A stretch of 64,000 nt of DNA from Ketobacter sp. MCCC 1A13808 (GTDB lineage Bacteria > Pseudomonadota > Gammaproteobacteria > Pseudomonadales > Ketobacteraceae). A program made the translations under genes and the position numbers. The notes under the pieces are model-generated. The model saw only the letters and a program-made list of their open reading frames with translations, searched no databases and had not been told where the DNA came from. Within the stretch, counting starts at the first letter, position 1. Every line of letters begins with the position of its first letter. The stretch spans positions 59,577 through 123,576 of the forward strand of contig NZ_VRKW01000012.1 of NCBI RefSeq assembly GCF_009746715.1. The letters are read 5' to 3'. Positions 17,826 through 29,279 of the stretch are shown piece by piece.

Positions 17826-18035
17826 TTACGCGGTAGCGGGGTACTTTAAACCGATACTGTTGGCCTGACTGCAACCATCGGACCAGCCCGCTTCCCAGGC
17901 CGCCGCTATTACTTCCGATTGGTAGGGGCAGGAACGCTGCGGTTCACCGCTTAAACCGAACATATAGCCCTGGCGATAGGCTTTGTTCAGGGTATCAATA
18001 TTCCAGTTCTGTTGATCGATTTCGCTGATGCTCAT
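17826..18035 (-). CDS. rmf: Ribosome modulation factor-like protein
   Basis: 69 residues if started at 18035 (MSISEIDQQ); 12 more residues are open upstream. The core LNKAYRQGYMFGLSGEPQRS followed by CPYQSEVIAAAWEAGWSDG matches RMF: the helix, Gly-rich turn, CPY motif and W..GW end. RMF binds 30S subunits in stationary phase and promotes 100S ribosome dimers. Compared with E. coli RMF (55 residues) it has extra acidic N- and C-terminal ends. Pairing with rsd nearby makes a small stationary-phase cluster, although each gene is separate. Confidence 0.82.
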   Translation of the reverse strand: MSISEIDQQNWNIDTLNKAYRQGYMFGLSGEPQRSCPYQSEVIAAAWEAGWSDGCSQANSIGLKYPATA

Positions 18036-18187
18036 GGGAGCCGTGCCTCTTATTAAGCTTTGATTCCACACTCAGGGTTTTTATACCCCTTTTCCACATT
18101 CCGGTGTACAGCAAGCACCTAACTCAAAGGCTAGCAGTGAATTCTAGGAAGTCACCTTAAGTCATTGAAAAAAATTTCCGAATCGAT

Positions 18188-19765
18188 TTAGTCGCAGGCT
18201 TCCTGTGAGAAGAACTGGTTGAGGTATTGTTCGAACGAAACGCTGTCATTGGCTTCCAGTTGCCGCTGTGCCAGCAATGATCGTTGTGCTTCTTCTTTCA
18301 GGCTCGCGGCCCTGGTTGCACAAAGGGGTTGTTCATTAAAATGCCTTGCCGTGTTTGAGGCACACTCCATGGCAAAGTCATAGAAAGAACGGTCCTGATT
18401 TATAATGGCGCGCATTACCCTGGCTGATGGTGTCCGTGAAGGGTCCTGCAGTTTTTGCATTTGCTCCTTCACGATCTGGCTGTGCTGATTATGCTGGTGG
18501 GCTTGGTCAAACAGCTGCGCTACCTGCAGCATATTGTCCAAGTGTTCTTGTGCCCATTGCCGGAAAGGTGCACGGGTGCAGTTAGAGGAAAGTTGCAGAT
18601 CCGGATCGCGTCCCTGGGAAACAATGGATTGCAGGTTTTCAATATTGCATTGTTGTTCTTCAGCATCCAGAGACGGGCTGTCGTTCAACAGGCAATAAGC
18701 AGCGAAGACATCCAGAAACATGATTTGCGATTGGTTGATGCCCAATGGGTTGAACGGGTCCAGATCAACGCAACGCAGCTCAATGTATTCCACTCCGCGA
18801 CTGGATAATGCGCAGGTCGGACGTTCACCGCTTTGAGTGACTCGCTTTGGCCGGATGCTGCTGTAGAATTCGTTTTCAATTTGCAGAATGTTGGTGGTGA
18901 GTTGCTGGTACTCCCCGTTTTTCAAAATGCCGATTTTTTCATAGGGCGCGTAGGGTGTGCGAATGGCGTGCTGCAACGTAGAGACATATTGTTCCAGTGA
19001 ATCGTAGGAAATAGTCAGCCCGGATTGTGCATCGTTGTGGTAACCCAGGTCACTCATGCGCAGCGATGTGCCATAGGGCATGTAACTGGTGTGTTGCCTG
19101 AAGGTTTTCAGCTGATGGTCACGACCCCGTAAAAACGAATTACACACCGCGGGAGAGGCGCCGTATAAGTACACCACCAACCCCACGTTACGGAGGAAAT
19201 TGCGGATCAGCGCAAAGTACTGTTCAGAAATAAAATCCTGTAATGGCAGCGGGCTATTTTGCAATTGGTGGTAGTGTTTCCAGAACGTGTCCGGAAATGA
19301 AAGGTTGTAATGAATACCTGAAATGGTCTGCATGGCGCGACCATACCGGTGCCACAAGCCATGCCGGTAGACGTGTTTCATCCGGCCCACATTCGAGTTG
19401 CCGTAGTGTGCTATGGGTATGTTGAGTTCATCGCCCAACCGGCAGGGCATGCTGTTCACCCACAGCATTTCGTCATTAATATTCTGATAGGCGAATTGAT
19501 GTAACTGGTGCAGAAAATCCAGCGGCTGACGGCTGTCCTGAAATACCGGCGTGATGAATTCCACCAGGGCTTCTGAATAGTCGGTGGTAATGGATTGGTG
19601 GGTTAACGCAGAGCCGAGAGCGGTCGGGTGTATCGTTTGCGCAAGTTCTCCGGTTGGAGTAACGCGGAGGCTTTCTTTTTCCAGGCCGCGTTGCATTTGG
19701 TTCAGGCTGTTGTGCAATTGGGCTGCCTGAATGGATTCAAGCCGCTGCATCAAAGTGTTTTTCAC
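18188..19765 (-). CDS. gshA: Glutamate-cysteine ligase GshA
   Basis: 525 residues, the expected length for the gammaproteobacterial type. The N-terminal RGLEKESLRVTPTGELAQT, ITTDYSEALVEFITP and the later VEYIELRCVDLDPFNPLGI are characteristic of this ATP-dependent ligase. It joins glutamate and cysteine in the first step of glutathione synthesis in the cytosol. gshB is not in the window. A strong hairpin (19844-19894) separates it from tex upstream. Confidence 0.95.
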   Translation of the reverse strand: MKNTLMQRLESIQAAQLHNSLNQMQRGLEKESLRVTPTGELAQTIHPTALGSALTHQSITTDYSEALVEFITPVFQDSRQPLDFLHQLHQFAYQNINDEMLWVNSMPCRLGDELNIPIAHYGNSNVGRMKHVYRHGLWHRYGRAMQTISGIHYNLSFPDTFWKHYHQLQNSPLPLQDFISEQYFALIRNFLRNVGLVVYLYGASPAVCNSFLRGRDHQLKTFRQHTSYMPYGTSLRMSDLGYHNDAQSGLTISYDSLEQYVSTLQHAIRTPYAPYEKIGILKNGEYQQLTTNILQIENEFYSSIRPKRVTQSGERPTCALSSRGVEYIELRCVDLDPFNPLGINQSQIMFLDVFAAYCLLNDSPSLDAEEQQCNIENLQSIVSQGRDPDLQLSSNCTRAPFRQWAQEHLDNMLQVAQLFDQAHQHNQHSQIVKEQMQKLQDPSRTPSARVMRAIINQDRSFYDFAMECASNTARHFNEQPLCATRAASLKEEAQRSLLAQRQLEANDSVSFEQYLNQFFSQEACD

Positions 19766-19843
19766 GCATTATTCCTGTGCGGTTTTCGCCATTATGATGC
19801 ATATACCATCGAATGCAAATGGCGAAAAGTGCCTGAGGAGTCG

Positions 19844-19894
19844 GCCGGTTCGGTGATAAACGCGTGTGGTTTTGGCGTTTATCACCAGGCCGGC
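19844..19894 (-). terminator. Strong hairpin after tex
   Basis: A 12-bp perfect stem (19852-19863 with 19875-19886), extended after a small internal loop by GCCGG/CCGGC. It lies 25 bases after the tex stop codon. There is no T-run, so termination may need Rho, or the hairpin may protect the 3' end. Confidence 0.7.
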
Positions 19895-19918
19895 ATTTCA
19901 GTTGGGCAAGCGTTGTGG

Positions 19919-22258
19919 TTAGTTGCGCAGCTTCTTCGCACTGGCGAACAGGTCGGCAAAGGTTCCGGTTTTTCCATCCGGTAACGCTTTTTCTTTGCTC
20001 TTGGTTTTGGCCGCCACCACGCCACCTTTTTTACCTTTGTGCCCGGCCTTTCTGGACTTGGGAGGTCTCTGGCCATCGATTTTCTCACCGGCTGCTTCAT
20101 CCAGGCGCATGCTGAGCGCGATGCGTTTGCGGGGCAGATCGATCTCGACCACTTTAACGGAAACGATATCACCGGCTTTGACCACTTCCCGCGGGTCGGC
20201 AATAAAGTTTTTCGACAGCACCGAAATGTGTACCAGTCCGTCCTGATGGACGCCGATATCGACGAAGGCACCAAAGTTGGTGACGTTGGTTACCACCCCT
20301 TCCAGGATCATGCCGGGGTTGAGGTCATTCATGGTTTCGACGCCGTCTTTGAATTCGGCGGTTTTGAATTCAGGGCGCGGGTCGCGTCCGGGCTTTTCCA
20401 GCTCACTGATGATGTCGGTCACGGTGGGCAAACCGAAATGATCATCCACAAATTCATTGGCGGACAGGCCTTTCAGAAACCCGCTATCGCCGATCACCTG
20501 AGTGATGTTGCGACTGTGCTTAGTGGCAATCTTCTCCACCAGTGGATAGGCTTCAGGGTGAACAGCGGATCGATCCAGCGGGTTTTTGCCATTCATTATG
20601 CGCAGGAAGCCCGCGGCTTGTTCGAACGTTTTGTCACCCAGGCGGGGCACTTGCTTCAGGTCATCCCGGCTGCCGAAGGCACCATTCTGATTGCGGAAGC
20701 TGACAATATTACCGGCAATGGTTTTGTTGAGGCCGGAAATGCGTGCCAGCAATGGCTCCGACGCGGTGTTCACATCCACGCCCACTGCGTTTACGCAGTC
20801 TTCCACTACTGCCCCCAGACTGAGCGCCATTTTGGCCTGACTGACGTCGTGTTGATACTGGCCGACGCCGATGGCTTTGGGTTCGATTTTTACCAGTTCA
20901 GCCAGCGGGTCTTGCAGGCGGCGTGCAATGGATACGGCACCGCGATAGGTCACGTCCAGTTTGGGGAACTCGCGGGCGGCAAATTCCGATGCCGAGTAAA
21001 CGGAGGCACCCGCTTCACTTACCATGACTTTCTGTGCGTTCAGTTCGGGGTGCTTTTTCAGTACTTCGGCGGCCAGCTTGTCGGTTTCGCGGGAAGCCGT
21101 GCCGTTGCCGATGCTGATCAATTCCACATTGTGTTTTTTGACCAGTTCGGCAACGATCTGGATCGATTGGTCCCATTGGTTGCGCGGCGCATGAGGGAAG
21201 ATCGTGCCGTGATCCAGCAGTTGACCGGTGGCATCAACCACCGCAACTTTGACTCCTGTACGCAGGCCGGGATCGAGCCCCATTGTAGCGCGGGGGCCCG
21301 CTGGGGCTGCCATCAACAGATCTTTCAGGTTGTGCGCGAATACGCGGATGGCCTCGGCCTCGGCGCGCTCCCGTAATTCACCCAGTAATTCGGTCTCCAG
21401 GTGGGGCAATAATTTGATACGCCAGGTCCAGCGTACGACTTCCTGCAGCCATTTGTCCGCCGCCCGGCCCTGGTCGCGTAATTCAAAATGGCGGGCAATC
21501 GTATCTTCGCAGGGGTGGCTGGCGTTGGTATCTTCCTGCACGATGGCGATACTGGCTTGCAAAATGCCTTCGTTGCGGCCCCGGAAAATCGCCAGGGCCC
21601 GGTGCGATGGTGCGCTCTTTAATGCTTCTTTGTGATCGAAGTAATCGCTGAATTTGGCCCCTTCATTTTCTTTGCCTTCCACGAGCTTGGCGCTCAACAC
21701 GGCATTTTCAAACAAAAATTGACGCAGCCTGCCCAGCAGCTCGGCGTTTTCGCTGAATTGCTCCATGAGGATGTATTTGGCGCCATCCAATGCGGCTTTT
21801 GCGTCAGCGATGCCTTTTTCGGCATCCACAAACGACGCGGCGAGTTGCTCCGGGTCCAGCGCAGGATCTTGCAATAAGCCTTGAGCCAGTGGATCAAGCC
21901 CGGCTTCCCGAGCGATCTGGCCTTTCGTGCGACGCTTGGGTTTATAGGGCAGGTAAAGGTCTTCCAGGCGGGTTTTGGTGTCGGCTTCCTTGATCGACTT
22001 TTCCAGCTCAGGGGTGAGTTTTTCTTGCTCTGCGATACTTTTTAGGATGGTCTCGCGGCGTTCCTCCAACTCCCTCAAGTAACGTAATCGTTCTTCCAGA
22101 TTCCGTAATTGGGTGTCGTCCAGCCCGTCTGTGACTTCTTTGCGATAGCGGGCGATGAATGGAACCGTTGCACCTTCGTCAAGCAAGGTAACAGCAGCTT
22201 GCACTTGAGAGGGTTTGACGCCAAGTTCTTTGGCAATAATGTCAGCGATATTGATCAT
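19919..22258 (-). CDS. tex: RNA-binding transcription accessory protein Tex
   Basis: 779 residues. A helical N-terminus with the motif [20 protein letters not shown] is followed by a YqgF/RNase H-like domain ([20 protein letters not shown], about 325-450), a helix-hairpin-helix region ([20 protein letters not shown]) and an S1 RNA-binding domain (about 650-722, [20 protein letters not shown]). A lysine-rich tail ends the protein. Tex binds RNA and affects transcript release and stress survival. The DUF1631 gene lies upstream on the same strand, 95 bases away. Confidence 0.95.
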   Translation of the reverse strand: MINIADIIAKELGVKPSQVQAAVTLLDEGATVPFIARYRKEVTDGLDDTQLRNLEERLRYLRELEERRETILKSIAEQEKLTPELEKSIKEADTKTRLEDLYLPYKPKRRTKGQIAREAGLDPLAQGLLQDPALDPEQLAASFVDAEKGIADAKAALDGAKYILMEQFSENAELLGRLRQFLFENAVLSAKLVEGKENEGAKFSDYFDHKEALKSAPSHRALAIFRGRNEGILQASIAIVQEDTNASHPCEDTIARHFELRDQGRAADKWLQEVVRWTWRIKLLPHLETELLGELRERAEAEAIRVFAHNLKDLLMAAPAGPRATMGLDPGLRTGVKVAVVDATGQLLDHGTIFPHAPRNQWDQSIQIVAELVKKHNVELISIGNGTASRETDKLAAEVLKKHPELNAQKVMVSEAGASVYSASEFAAREFPKLDVTYRGAVSIARRLQDPLAELVKIEPKAIGVGQYQHDVSQAKMALSLGAVVEDCVNAVGVDVNTASEPLLARISGLNKTIAGNIVSFRNQNGAFGSRDDLKQVPRLGDKTFEQAAGFLRIMNGKNPLDRSAVHPEAYPLVEKIATKHSRNITQVIGDSGFLKGLSANEFVDDHFGLPTVTDIISELEKPGRDPRPEFKTAEFKDGVETMNDLNPGMILEGVVTNVTNFGAFVDIGVHQDGLVHISVLSKNFIADPREVVKAGDIVSVKVVEIDLPRKRIALSMRLDEAAGEKIDGQRPPKSRKAGHKGKKGGVVAAKTKSKEKALPDGKTGTFADLFASAKKLRN

Positions 22259-22353
22259 TTTATAATCTTTCTCGTGGATACGGACTGGATAAGAGGCGGG
22301 ATTATAAACCCAGTCTTCGGGACTGTTAACCTTCGGGGACGAATCAGGCCATT

Positions 22354-24663
22354 TTAAGCAGGGTCGTTCTCAGAAACGGGTTCTTCGGCGTTGAGGTGGC
22401 CGACCACCTGGCTGATAGCACGGTCCCACATGGAGACCTCTTCAAGCAGCAGCAAATCTTCGGATTCCGCCATTTGTATCAGGCTGTCTATGTTGGTTTC
22501 CAACACTTTGTTGCCGCGGCGCGATACGAAAATAAAGCGGTCTGACCCCGGATCGTGATAGGCCAGCTTACAGCGGCGGATTTTTCCATCCAGGGTATAG
22601 ACTTCAACCCACTGCCCGGGTGGCAGGTTCAGCAGGGCGTGTCGTATTTCGGTGATCTCGTCGGATTCCGGATTCAGCAGTGCTTTACGTTGTGCGGATT
22701 TGATCTTGTGTCGCAGCGGGTTCGCCGATTGACCCGATAAACCGTTGCCGGGTTCGCTGGCGGTATTGTCTATGGTGCGGCTGTTGGATAGGGGGGTAGC
22801 GGCAGAGGACTGCATAAGCTGGCTATGAATGTCCCATAACGTCGCCAGAAACTGATCTATTTCGGCTTTGGGGTGGCTTACGCTTTCCAGTACGGTGCAC
22901 GTTTGCTTCAACAATTCAGGCACCAGTTTAATCCAGCGCGGACGCTCGGCCGTTGCGTGTTGAGGTTGAATGCTCCAGATTAACTCGTCGAGTGTGCTTA
23001 GCGTGCTTTTCCACTGCTCCGAATCCCTTCCGTATCGCAGTAACGTGTTCTGCATGGCTTCGCGCCAGGGGCCATCAATAATTTCAATAACATCAGCGTG
23101 CAGAATTTTGCCTTGCAGTCGGTCAACTATCAGTTGATTAACCATACTGCGAATCATTTCCTGTCTGGACTGGTTCTGAGCAATTTGAACGATCTGGTTT
23201 TCAGCATCCCTTGCCCGGCGCTCTTCATCTTCCATGAACTTCGAAAAGCTTTTTTCCAGGGATGTAAACAGCTCCATATTGCCGACTTCGTATTCATTCA
23301 ATACACGGCTGACGACATTGCGGATTTCTTCCATCAGCAGATCACGTTGCAGTACCGATTCCTTCTCCCAGCCGATCGCTGCCTGGGACAACTTTTTAAG
23401 CAAGCGCCGGGCTGGGTGATTGTTCTCGTTCAGAAAACCGCGGTCGGCCAATGCGATTTTTATAATCGGAATCTGTAACCGGCCCAGCAGCAGGGAAATT
23501 TCCGGCGGTATATTGTGGTCGTCCAATACGAATTCGAAAATCATGCTGACCAGGCTGATGACGTTGTCGTCAGCCTGGCTGAGTTTGCGCACACCCCGTT
23601 CCCGGACTTTAATGGCTAGCTGGTGTTCCAGTAGCAGGATCATGTCCTGATAGTCGTCACCGATGTGGGCGGTGTCTTCATCTTGAAGCGAGCTGGCCTG
23701 AGCTTCCTGTAATTTTGCCAGCACGGTCATCAGGTCCGGCATCTTCAGTTCAGGCCCGAGCTGGTTAGCTTTCACTTTAAATAAGCGATGGTTCAGGCTT
23801 TTGGAAAAACGCTGGCTTAGTAGCGCACTGACTTGTTCAAACGTGTGTGTTCCGGAGCTGGCTTCTGTCAGGTTGCCCTGCTTGTTAATTCGGTCATCGG
23901 AAGACTTAATAAGGGAATCCTGTCCGCTTGCAGATGAGGATGCGTTGGCATGTGATCGATGGTGCGGTCTTGCGCGGGGAGGTTTAACTTGTGGGTCTGC
24001 ACCCACATCCGCCAACATTTTATTGGTGTCCACTAAGATGGTGCGCAGATGATCCACCAAAAAACGCTCGAAATATTTGAATACCATAAGCCGGATTTTC
24101 AGCGGCATATCAAATTTGTCGATCGCGTTGCTGAAAGCATTAACCAGGGTTTGGGTGCCTAGCGGGATATTGGATTCGTCGAGCCAGTCCACCTCAAGAT
24201 AGCGGTTGAGGCGTTGGCTGATATGCAACAGCAGATCGGGATACTGGGTTTTAATTTTGTTGCGAATATTGGCCAGGGCAACATCGACTTCTACCCGCTC
24301 TTTGTCTACCAGGGTTAAATCGAGATCAACCCGTTTATTCAGCTGGGAGTCTTTTTGACGTTTATGCAGGAGGGCAAATTGATAGGCCAATTCTTTACGC
24401 AGGTGGTTGTCGACATCACGGGCATGCAGTCGCAATTCGCGCATGGCGTCGAAGTATTGGCTTTGTTCGTTGTTGTTGGTGGCGTGCTGCGCCATATCAA
24501 AAAAGGCGTCGTCCATTTTATTGAACAACCGGGTGAGCAGATCAGACAGGCTCGACAGAATGCGACTCTGCATGCTGATTAGCAGAGCGTCTTTATCTCG
24601 GTTGGCGCGTTCATTGCGCACAGAATAGCCTTTGATAAATGACGATTGATCTGAAGAAGGCAT
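22354..24663 (-). CDS. DUF1631 family protein
   Basis: 769 residues, predominantly helical and cytosolic. It matches the DUF1631 family of gammaproteobacteria (sometimes mislabelled thymidine phosphorylase). A low-complexity linker rich in His/Ser/Arg (about 232-260) splits the N-terminal part from the rest. The C-terminal 100 residues ([20 protein letters not shown] onward) form a beta-rich domain reminiscent of a PilZ-like barrel; that resemblance is by eye only. Function unknown. It may share a transcript with tex. Confidence 0.85.
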   Translation of the reverse strand: MPSSDQSSFIKGYSVRNERANRDKDALLISMQSRILSSLSDLLTRLFNKMDDAFFDMAQHATNNNEQSQYFDAMRELRLHARDVDNHLRKELAYQFALLHKRQKDSQLNKRVDLDLTLVDKERVEVDVALANIRNKIKTQYPDLLLHISQRLNRYLEVDWLDESNIPLGTQTLVNAFSNAIDKFDMPLKIRLMVFKYFERFLVDHLRTILVDTNKMLADVGADPQVKPPRARPHHRSHANASSSASGQDSLIKSSDDRINKQGNLTEASSGTHTFEQVSALLSQRFSKSLNHRLFKVKANQLGPELKMPDLMTVLAKLQEAQASSLQDEDTAHIGDDYQDMILLLEHQLAIKVRERGVRKLSQADDNVISLVSMIFEFVLDDHNIPPEISLLLGRLQIPIIKIALADRGFLNENNHPARRLLKKLSQAAIGWEKESVLQRDLLMEEIRNVVSRVLNEYEVGNMELFTSLEKSFSKFMEDEERRARDAENQIVQIAQNQSRQEMIRSMVNQLIVDRLQGKILHADVIEIIDGPWREAMQNTLLRYGRDSEQWKSTLSTLDELIWSIQPQHATAERPRWIKLVPELLKQTCTVLESVSHPKAEIDQFLATLWDIHSQLMQSSAATPLSNSRTIDNTASEPGNGLSGQSANPLRHKIKSAQRKALLNPESDEITEIRHALLNLPPGQWVEVYTLDGKIRRCKLAYHDPGSDRFIFVSRRGNKVLETNIDSLIQMAESEDLLLLEEVSMWDRAISQVVGHLNAEEPVSENDPA

Positions 24664-24870
24664 CGTATCCTTGATTCCACGCTCTAAGGAGTTTCAGGTA
24701 ATCAAATAAAAAGAGGGTGTTGGTAAATGAATTAGAACGACAATTGTTTCAAAATCCGCAGCAATTAGCCATGGTAATTTAGTACAAAAACGTTACGAAA
24801 ATCCAACGTTAAATGTGTTAGCCGTTTTAGTAGCCAATAGGCCAAAAGCCCTGGGAAATGCGCCATTATT

Positions 24871-27800
24871 TTACGGTTTGGTGATTTTATGATCAGAAAG
24901 GCGGTCGCCCTGATGGGCACCAAAATCTGCAATCCGCCGCTTAGCGGATTCTAAATAGGTGATCAGTGCCGGTACAAAAAACAGAATCAAAAAGGTGCCG
25001 TAGATCAAACCAAAGACAATGGAAATGGCCATAGGTATCAGAAATTGCGCCTGGATCGAGGTCTCGAACAAAATGGGTAACAGCCCGGCAACGGTCGTCA
25101 GGGAGGTGAGTACCACCGCGCGAAAGCGCGCGCATATCGCTTCTACAATGGCCTCGTGTACATCCATGCCCCGCTCGCGTAACTGACTGAAAAAGGTAAT
25201 TAAAACGATAGAGTCGTTGACCACGATGCCCGACAGGCCAAACAAGCCCATCACCGAAAACATGGATAAATCTTTTCCCATTATCAGGTGGCCGAGGACC
25301 GAACCGGTCAGCCCGAGGGGAATGGCCGTCATCACCGCAAGCGGCCAGAGATAAGAAGAAAAGACCCAAGCCAGCACAATAAAAATCAGTGACAATCCGA
25401 TCATCATGCCCAGCTTCATGTCGTTCAGGGTTTCTTGTTGATCTTGTGCTTTGCCTTCCAGTCCCAGGGTTACACCGTAGCGCCGTTGCAGATCCGGCAG
25501 CAGGTTTTGATTGAGGTCGCTGAAGATTTCATTGGCATTGGCCGTCTTATCGTCAAGATCGGCGGATACGGTGACATTGAGGATGCCATTGGTGTGGTTC
25601 AGTTTGTCGATACCCTGTCGTGATTCGAATGTCACTACTTCACTCAACGGGACCGACGCGCCATTTGGCAGTGCCACTGGGAAATGTTCCAAAGTCTGGG
25701 TGCTGTCCCGTTCGCTATCCGGCAGCGTTACTCGCACTTCTATTTCTTCATCACCCTGGTGGAAAATCTGCGCCAGGTTGCCATCGAAAGCAGCGCGTAA
25801 TTGCTGACCTATGGTGGCGGTATCCAGCCCCAGGCGACGGCCGGTCGGTGTTAACCGATAGATCAGTTGTTCTTTGCCCCATGGCAGATCATCGTCGATA
25901 TTGCTCACGCCCTGATAACGCATCAAGGCTGCTTGTAATTCGATGCTGGCGGCTTTCAATACGTCGACATCATTGCCATTCAGGCGGATGGCAATGGGTT
26001 TGCCCGGCGGGCCGACTTCACGCTGCAGTATGGCAAAGCGATTCACTCCCGGCGGGATATGAATATTGCCGCGCCAGCGGCGGATAAATTCTGCGTTGCT
26101 CAGGGGGCGTTCGCCGGTCGCCAGATCAACGATCAGCGCGCCGGATTCACGCGATACCTCCTGGCCCCGCTCTCCAAAAAAAGAGCGACCGTGGTAGGTG
26201 ATGGAGGCATTCAGCATGTCCTCACCGGATTCTTTTTCGATTTGCCGGCGGGTCTGATCCAGGCTGTTTTCAAGCTCCAGCAGAAAGGCGTTCAGGGTGC
26301 TTTTGCGCGTGCCGGGATGGAATTCAACGTTGGCACGTATTTCGTCACCATCCACCGCCGGAAAGAATGTGAATTTAATGGTTCCAAATAGGACCAGGCA
26401 CAATACAACCACAAAGGCGGAGAAGCCGAATAATACAACGCTGGCGCGATTACGGATCGCCGAATGCACCGCCGGGCGCAGGCGCTGGTCTCGGAAGGCA
26501 ACAAATTGACGGTCAAAACCCGCTTTGAATCCGGTTTGTTTTTCCGCCTTTTGTTTGCGTAGGCTGTGGTTTAAGTGCCCGGGCAGAATCAGGAAGCACT
26601 CCACAACCGAGGCAATGATCACGCAGATAATCACCACCGGCAGGTCGAATGCGATCTTACCCATCACTCCGTGAATCATGGCTAACGGCAGGAAAGCCGC
26701 AATGGTGGTGAGGGAGGATGCCAGTACCGGAGCGAACATTCTGCGTGCACCACCAATGGAGGCCTGTTCAGCGGATTCGCCCATTTCCTTGTGGGTTAGG
26801 GTGTCTTCTCCGACCACAATCGCATCATCAACGATGATGCCCAGCGCCATAATCAACGCGAACAGGCTGATCATGTTAATAGTGCCGCCAATAAAATAAA
26901 GCACAGCCAGCGTCGCCAGAAAGGACACCGGAATACCCACCGTAACCCAAAACGCGACCCTGACATTTAGAAAAAGAAAGAGCGTGCCGATCACCAATAC
27001 CAGGCCACCGATGCCATTCGAAAGCAACAGCTGTATTCGTTCTTCCAGTTGCTTCCAGCGCGCATTGTAAATATGCATCTCCATGCCTTCCGGTAATCGC
27101 GGGCGCACATCTGCAACCCAATCGTTGAAGATGCGGGCGGTGGTCAGTGTGTCTTCGGCCGAGGTGCGCATCATCAGCAGTTCTATGGCCGGGTTGCCCT
27201 GCCAGGTAATATAGGGTTCGTCTTCCATTGGGCGGCGTTCCACGGTGGCAATGTCGCCGACCCGCAACAGACCTCCGTTGCTATCGGTGGCCAGGGGCAT
27301 TTGTTCAAAACCCTGTACCGTGCGTTGCTGGCTCAGGCTGCGTATCTGTTTGGAAACGTCATTTTTGGCCGCGGTGCCGGCGGGCAGGTCCGTGCTGTTG
27401 TTGTTCAACCTGTCGGCAATTTGGGCGAGGGACAAACCGGTTTCGTGCAATGTACCGGAGGCGACCTGAATGGCAATTTCTTCCTCTGGCAGGCCGACGA
27501 AGTTGATTTTGCGGATACCCCGCGCCAGTAATTCCTGCTCGAACTGGCGCGCCAGTTGGGCCAGTTCCGGCAGCGATTCCGATCCCGTGATGATCAGATT
27601 GGCAATGGGCTGAAAGCTCTCTACTTGTTGGATCACCGGACGTTCTGCCTGCTCCGGTAGATTGCGGATGGATTCTACCCGTTGCTTGACTTTGTCCAGC
27701 ACCATGCCGACATCCACACCTTCTTCCAGTTCGAGCGTGATCGATCCGCTTCCGGCACTGCTCTGGGAGGTCATTTTCTTTACTTCGGTCAGGGTTTTGA

Positions 27801-28023
27801 GTTCTTGCTCCATGGGAATAATTACAGAGCGTTCTACATCTTCGGCGCTGGCTCCACTCCAGGGCACCGAGATGGTGATGTATTCCAGTTCAAACTCAGG
27901 AAAAAACTGGGTGTTGATTTTTTTTATTGACCACAACCCTGCCAAAATGAACAGGAACATCAGCAGATTGGCGGCGACCTTGTGGCTGGCGAAGGTAGCG
28001 ATAATGCCTTTAGGCTGGCTCAT
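24871..28023 (-). CDS. RND efflux transporter permease (AcrB/HAE1-like)
   Basis: 1050 residues with 12 membrane segments and two large periplasmic loops. Characteristic pieces are VPWSGASAEDVERSVIIPME near residue 53 and the proton-relay helix with GIIVDDAIVVGEDTL. The duplicate half has GIVVNDSIVLITFF, where Asn replaces one Asp, as is usual for the second repeat. Such pumps export drugs, detergents or metabolites using proton flow. Its start overlaps the stop of the adaptor gene as ATGA, so the pair is coupled. No outer-membrane channel gene is adjacent, so it probably uses a TolC encoded elsewhere. Substrate unknown. Confidence 0.93.
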   Translation of the reverse strand: MSQPKGIIATFASHKVAANLLMFLFILAGLWSIKKINTQFFPEFELEYITISVPWSGASAEDVERSVIIPMEQELKTLTEVKKMTSQSSAGSGSITLELEEGVDVGMVLDKVKQRVESIRNLPEQAERPVIQQVESFQPIANLIITGSESLPELAQLARQFEQELLARGIRKINFVGLPEEEIAIQVASGTLHETGLSLAQIADRLNNNSTDLPAGTAAKNDVSKQIRSLSQQRTVQGFEQMPLATDSNGGLLRVGDIATVERRPMEDEPYITWQGNPAIELLMMRTSAEDTLTTARIFNDWVADVRPRLPEGMEMHIYNARWKQLEERIQLLLSNGIGGLVLVIGTLFLFLNVRVAFWVTVGIPVSFLATLAVLYFIGGTINMISLFALIMALGIIVDDAIVVGEDTLTHKEMGESAEQASIGGARRMFAPVLASSLTTIAAFLPLAMIHGVMGKIAFDLPVVIICVIIASVVECFLILPGHLNHSLRKQKAEKQTGFKAGFDRQFVAFRDQRLRPAVHSAIRNRASVVLFGFSAFVVVLCLVLFGTIKFTFFPAVDGDEIRANVEFHPGTRKSTLNAFLLELENSLDQTRRQIEKESGEDMLNASITYHGRSFFGERGQEVSRESGALIVDLATGERPLSNAEFIRRWRGNIHIPPGVNRFAILQREVGPPGKPIAIRLNGNDVDVLKAASIELQAALMRYQGVSNIDDDLPWGKEQLIYRLTPTGRRLGLDTATIGQQLRAAFDGNLAQIFHQGDEEIEVRVTLPDSERDSTQTLEHFPVALPNGASVPLSEVVTFESRQGIDKLNHTNGILNVTVSADLDDKTANANEIFSDLNQNLLPDLQRRYGVTLGLEGKAQDQQETLNDMKLGMMIGLSLIFIVLAWVFSSYLWPLAVMTAIPLGLTGSVLGHLIMGKDLSMFSVMGLFGLSGIVVNDSIVLITFFSQLRERGMDVHEAIVEAICARFRAVVLTSLTTVAGLLPILFETSIQAQFLIPMAISIVFGLIYGTFLILFFVPALITYLESAKRRIADFGAHQGDRLSDHKITKP

Positions 28024-29279
28024 TGAGTCTCCGCTTTAACTTTGAGACCGCCTACCGCATTGGGCAATTGAGTGATCAGGATCTGGCTGTCATCGGCTAT
28101 GTCAGCCCGTACCAGTTGCCAGCGTTCGCCATCTTCCCGCCGTACTTCGCCCATACGCTTGATCATCACTGTATGCAAAACCCCGTCTTTTATGGTGTAG
28201 ATGCGTTGCTGGCCATAAATTGCAGTGGGAGGAAGGGCAATAACCTGTTGCAGGGGAGGCATATGCAAATAAACCTCACCGGCCCGGCCCAGGGTCAGAT
28301 GCTGTTGCGACTCGCGGATGGCGAACAGTCCGTCGACACCGCCTTTGCCCGCAGCAATGGCGCCGGCAAGTCGTTCAAGACGTAACGGGGTTCGTTCATC
28401 ACCTAAAGCCAGAACGGCATCCATTTCAGTATTGGCGGTCAGCGCGTCTTTGATCTGATTTAAATAGCGGGATGGAATTTGAGCGCGTACTTCCAGGCGC
28501 GAAAGGTCATATAGAGTGGCAACGACATCCCCCGGTCGGACGCGGTTGCCCGGAGAGGTATTGACAGCCGTTACCCTGCCTTCAAAGGGGGCGACAATGC
28601 GGGTGCGAGAGAGATCCAGTGCGGCCTGATCCCGCAGGGCTTTGGATTTCATTTGCTGGGCCTGCAAGCGTTTTAATCGCTGGGGGTGATCCTGAACGGC
28701 ATATTCCAGGGCATACAGGCTTAGGGTTTGTCGTTGTGCTTGCTGTAAAGCCTCATCCCGGTTCAGGTCCGAGCCGAGGTTGCTTTGCACCAGTTTTTGG
28801 TAGCGATCAGCGGATTTCTGGGTCAGTGCAAGCAGCTGTTTTTCCACGTTTAATGATTTCAGATCATTTTGATAGCGGGCTTTTTCGGAGAGGATTTGTG
28901 CTTCTATATCGTTTAATTCCGCCTGACGTTGCTCAAACAGCAGGCGCACATCGCTGTCTTCCAATTGCACCAGAATTTGCCCTTTTTCGACTTGGTTGCC
29001 TTCTTCAATCAGCACCTTATCAACATAGGCATTGATCGCTGCGGATAGGTCAGATACCCGCGGTGATTCGATTCGGCCATAGAGGGTGACTAAAGGGCGT
29101 AGGGTTTCGGTGACAGCGGGCATGCCCTGGACCAACGGCAGAATGCTGTGTTGGGGTTTGAGTGCAGGCTCCGGACGCAGCAAAAACAGCATCAGGATGA
29201 TGAATAGGGCTGCTGCCAGTATGATGAGGGGGATTGGCAGCCGGAAACGCTTGGCGGGGGGGGTATGCAAATCATTCAT
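28020..29279 (-). CDS. RND efflux periplasmic adaptor (membrane fusion protein)
   Basis: 419 residues. One N-terminal membrane anchor (about 15-33) leads into a lipoyl half (KVLIEEGNQVEKGQILVQLE), an alpha-helical hairpin (about 110-230) and the second lipoyl half (RIVAPFEGRVTAVNTSPGNR) followed by a beta-barrel. This is the standard order for adaptors that link RND permeases to TolC. It is the first gene of the pump operon and is divergent from ompR, with about 130 bases between. Confidence 0.92.
   Translation of the reverse strand: MNDLHTPPAKRFRLPIPLIILAAALFIILMLFLLRPEPALKPQHSILPLVQGMPAVTETLRPLVTLYGRIESPRVSDLSAAINAYVDKVLIEEGNQVEKGQILVQLEDSDVRLLFEQRQAELNDIEAQILSEKARYQNDLKSLNVEKQLLALTQKSADRYQKLVQSNLGSDLNRDEALQQAQRQTLSLYALEYAVQDHPQRLKRLQAQQMKSKALRDQAALDLSRTRIVAPFEGRVTAVNTSPGNRVRPGDVVATLYDLSRLEVRAQIPSRYLNQIKDALTANTEMDAVLALGDERTPLRLERLAGAIAAGKGGVDGLFAIRESQQHLTLGRAGEVYLHMPPLQQVIALPPTAIYGQQRIYTIKDGVLHTVMIKRMGEVRREDGERWQLVRADIADDSQILITQLPNAVGGLKVKAETQ

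Noticed and set aside
20039..21376. 445-codon plus-strand frame inside tex
   Set aside because: Antisense to a well-conserved gene; the protein shows no domain or ribosome site.
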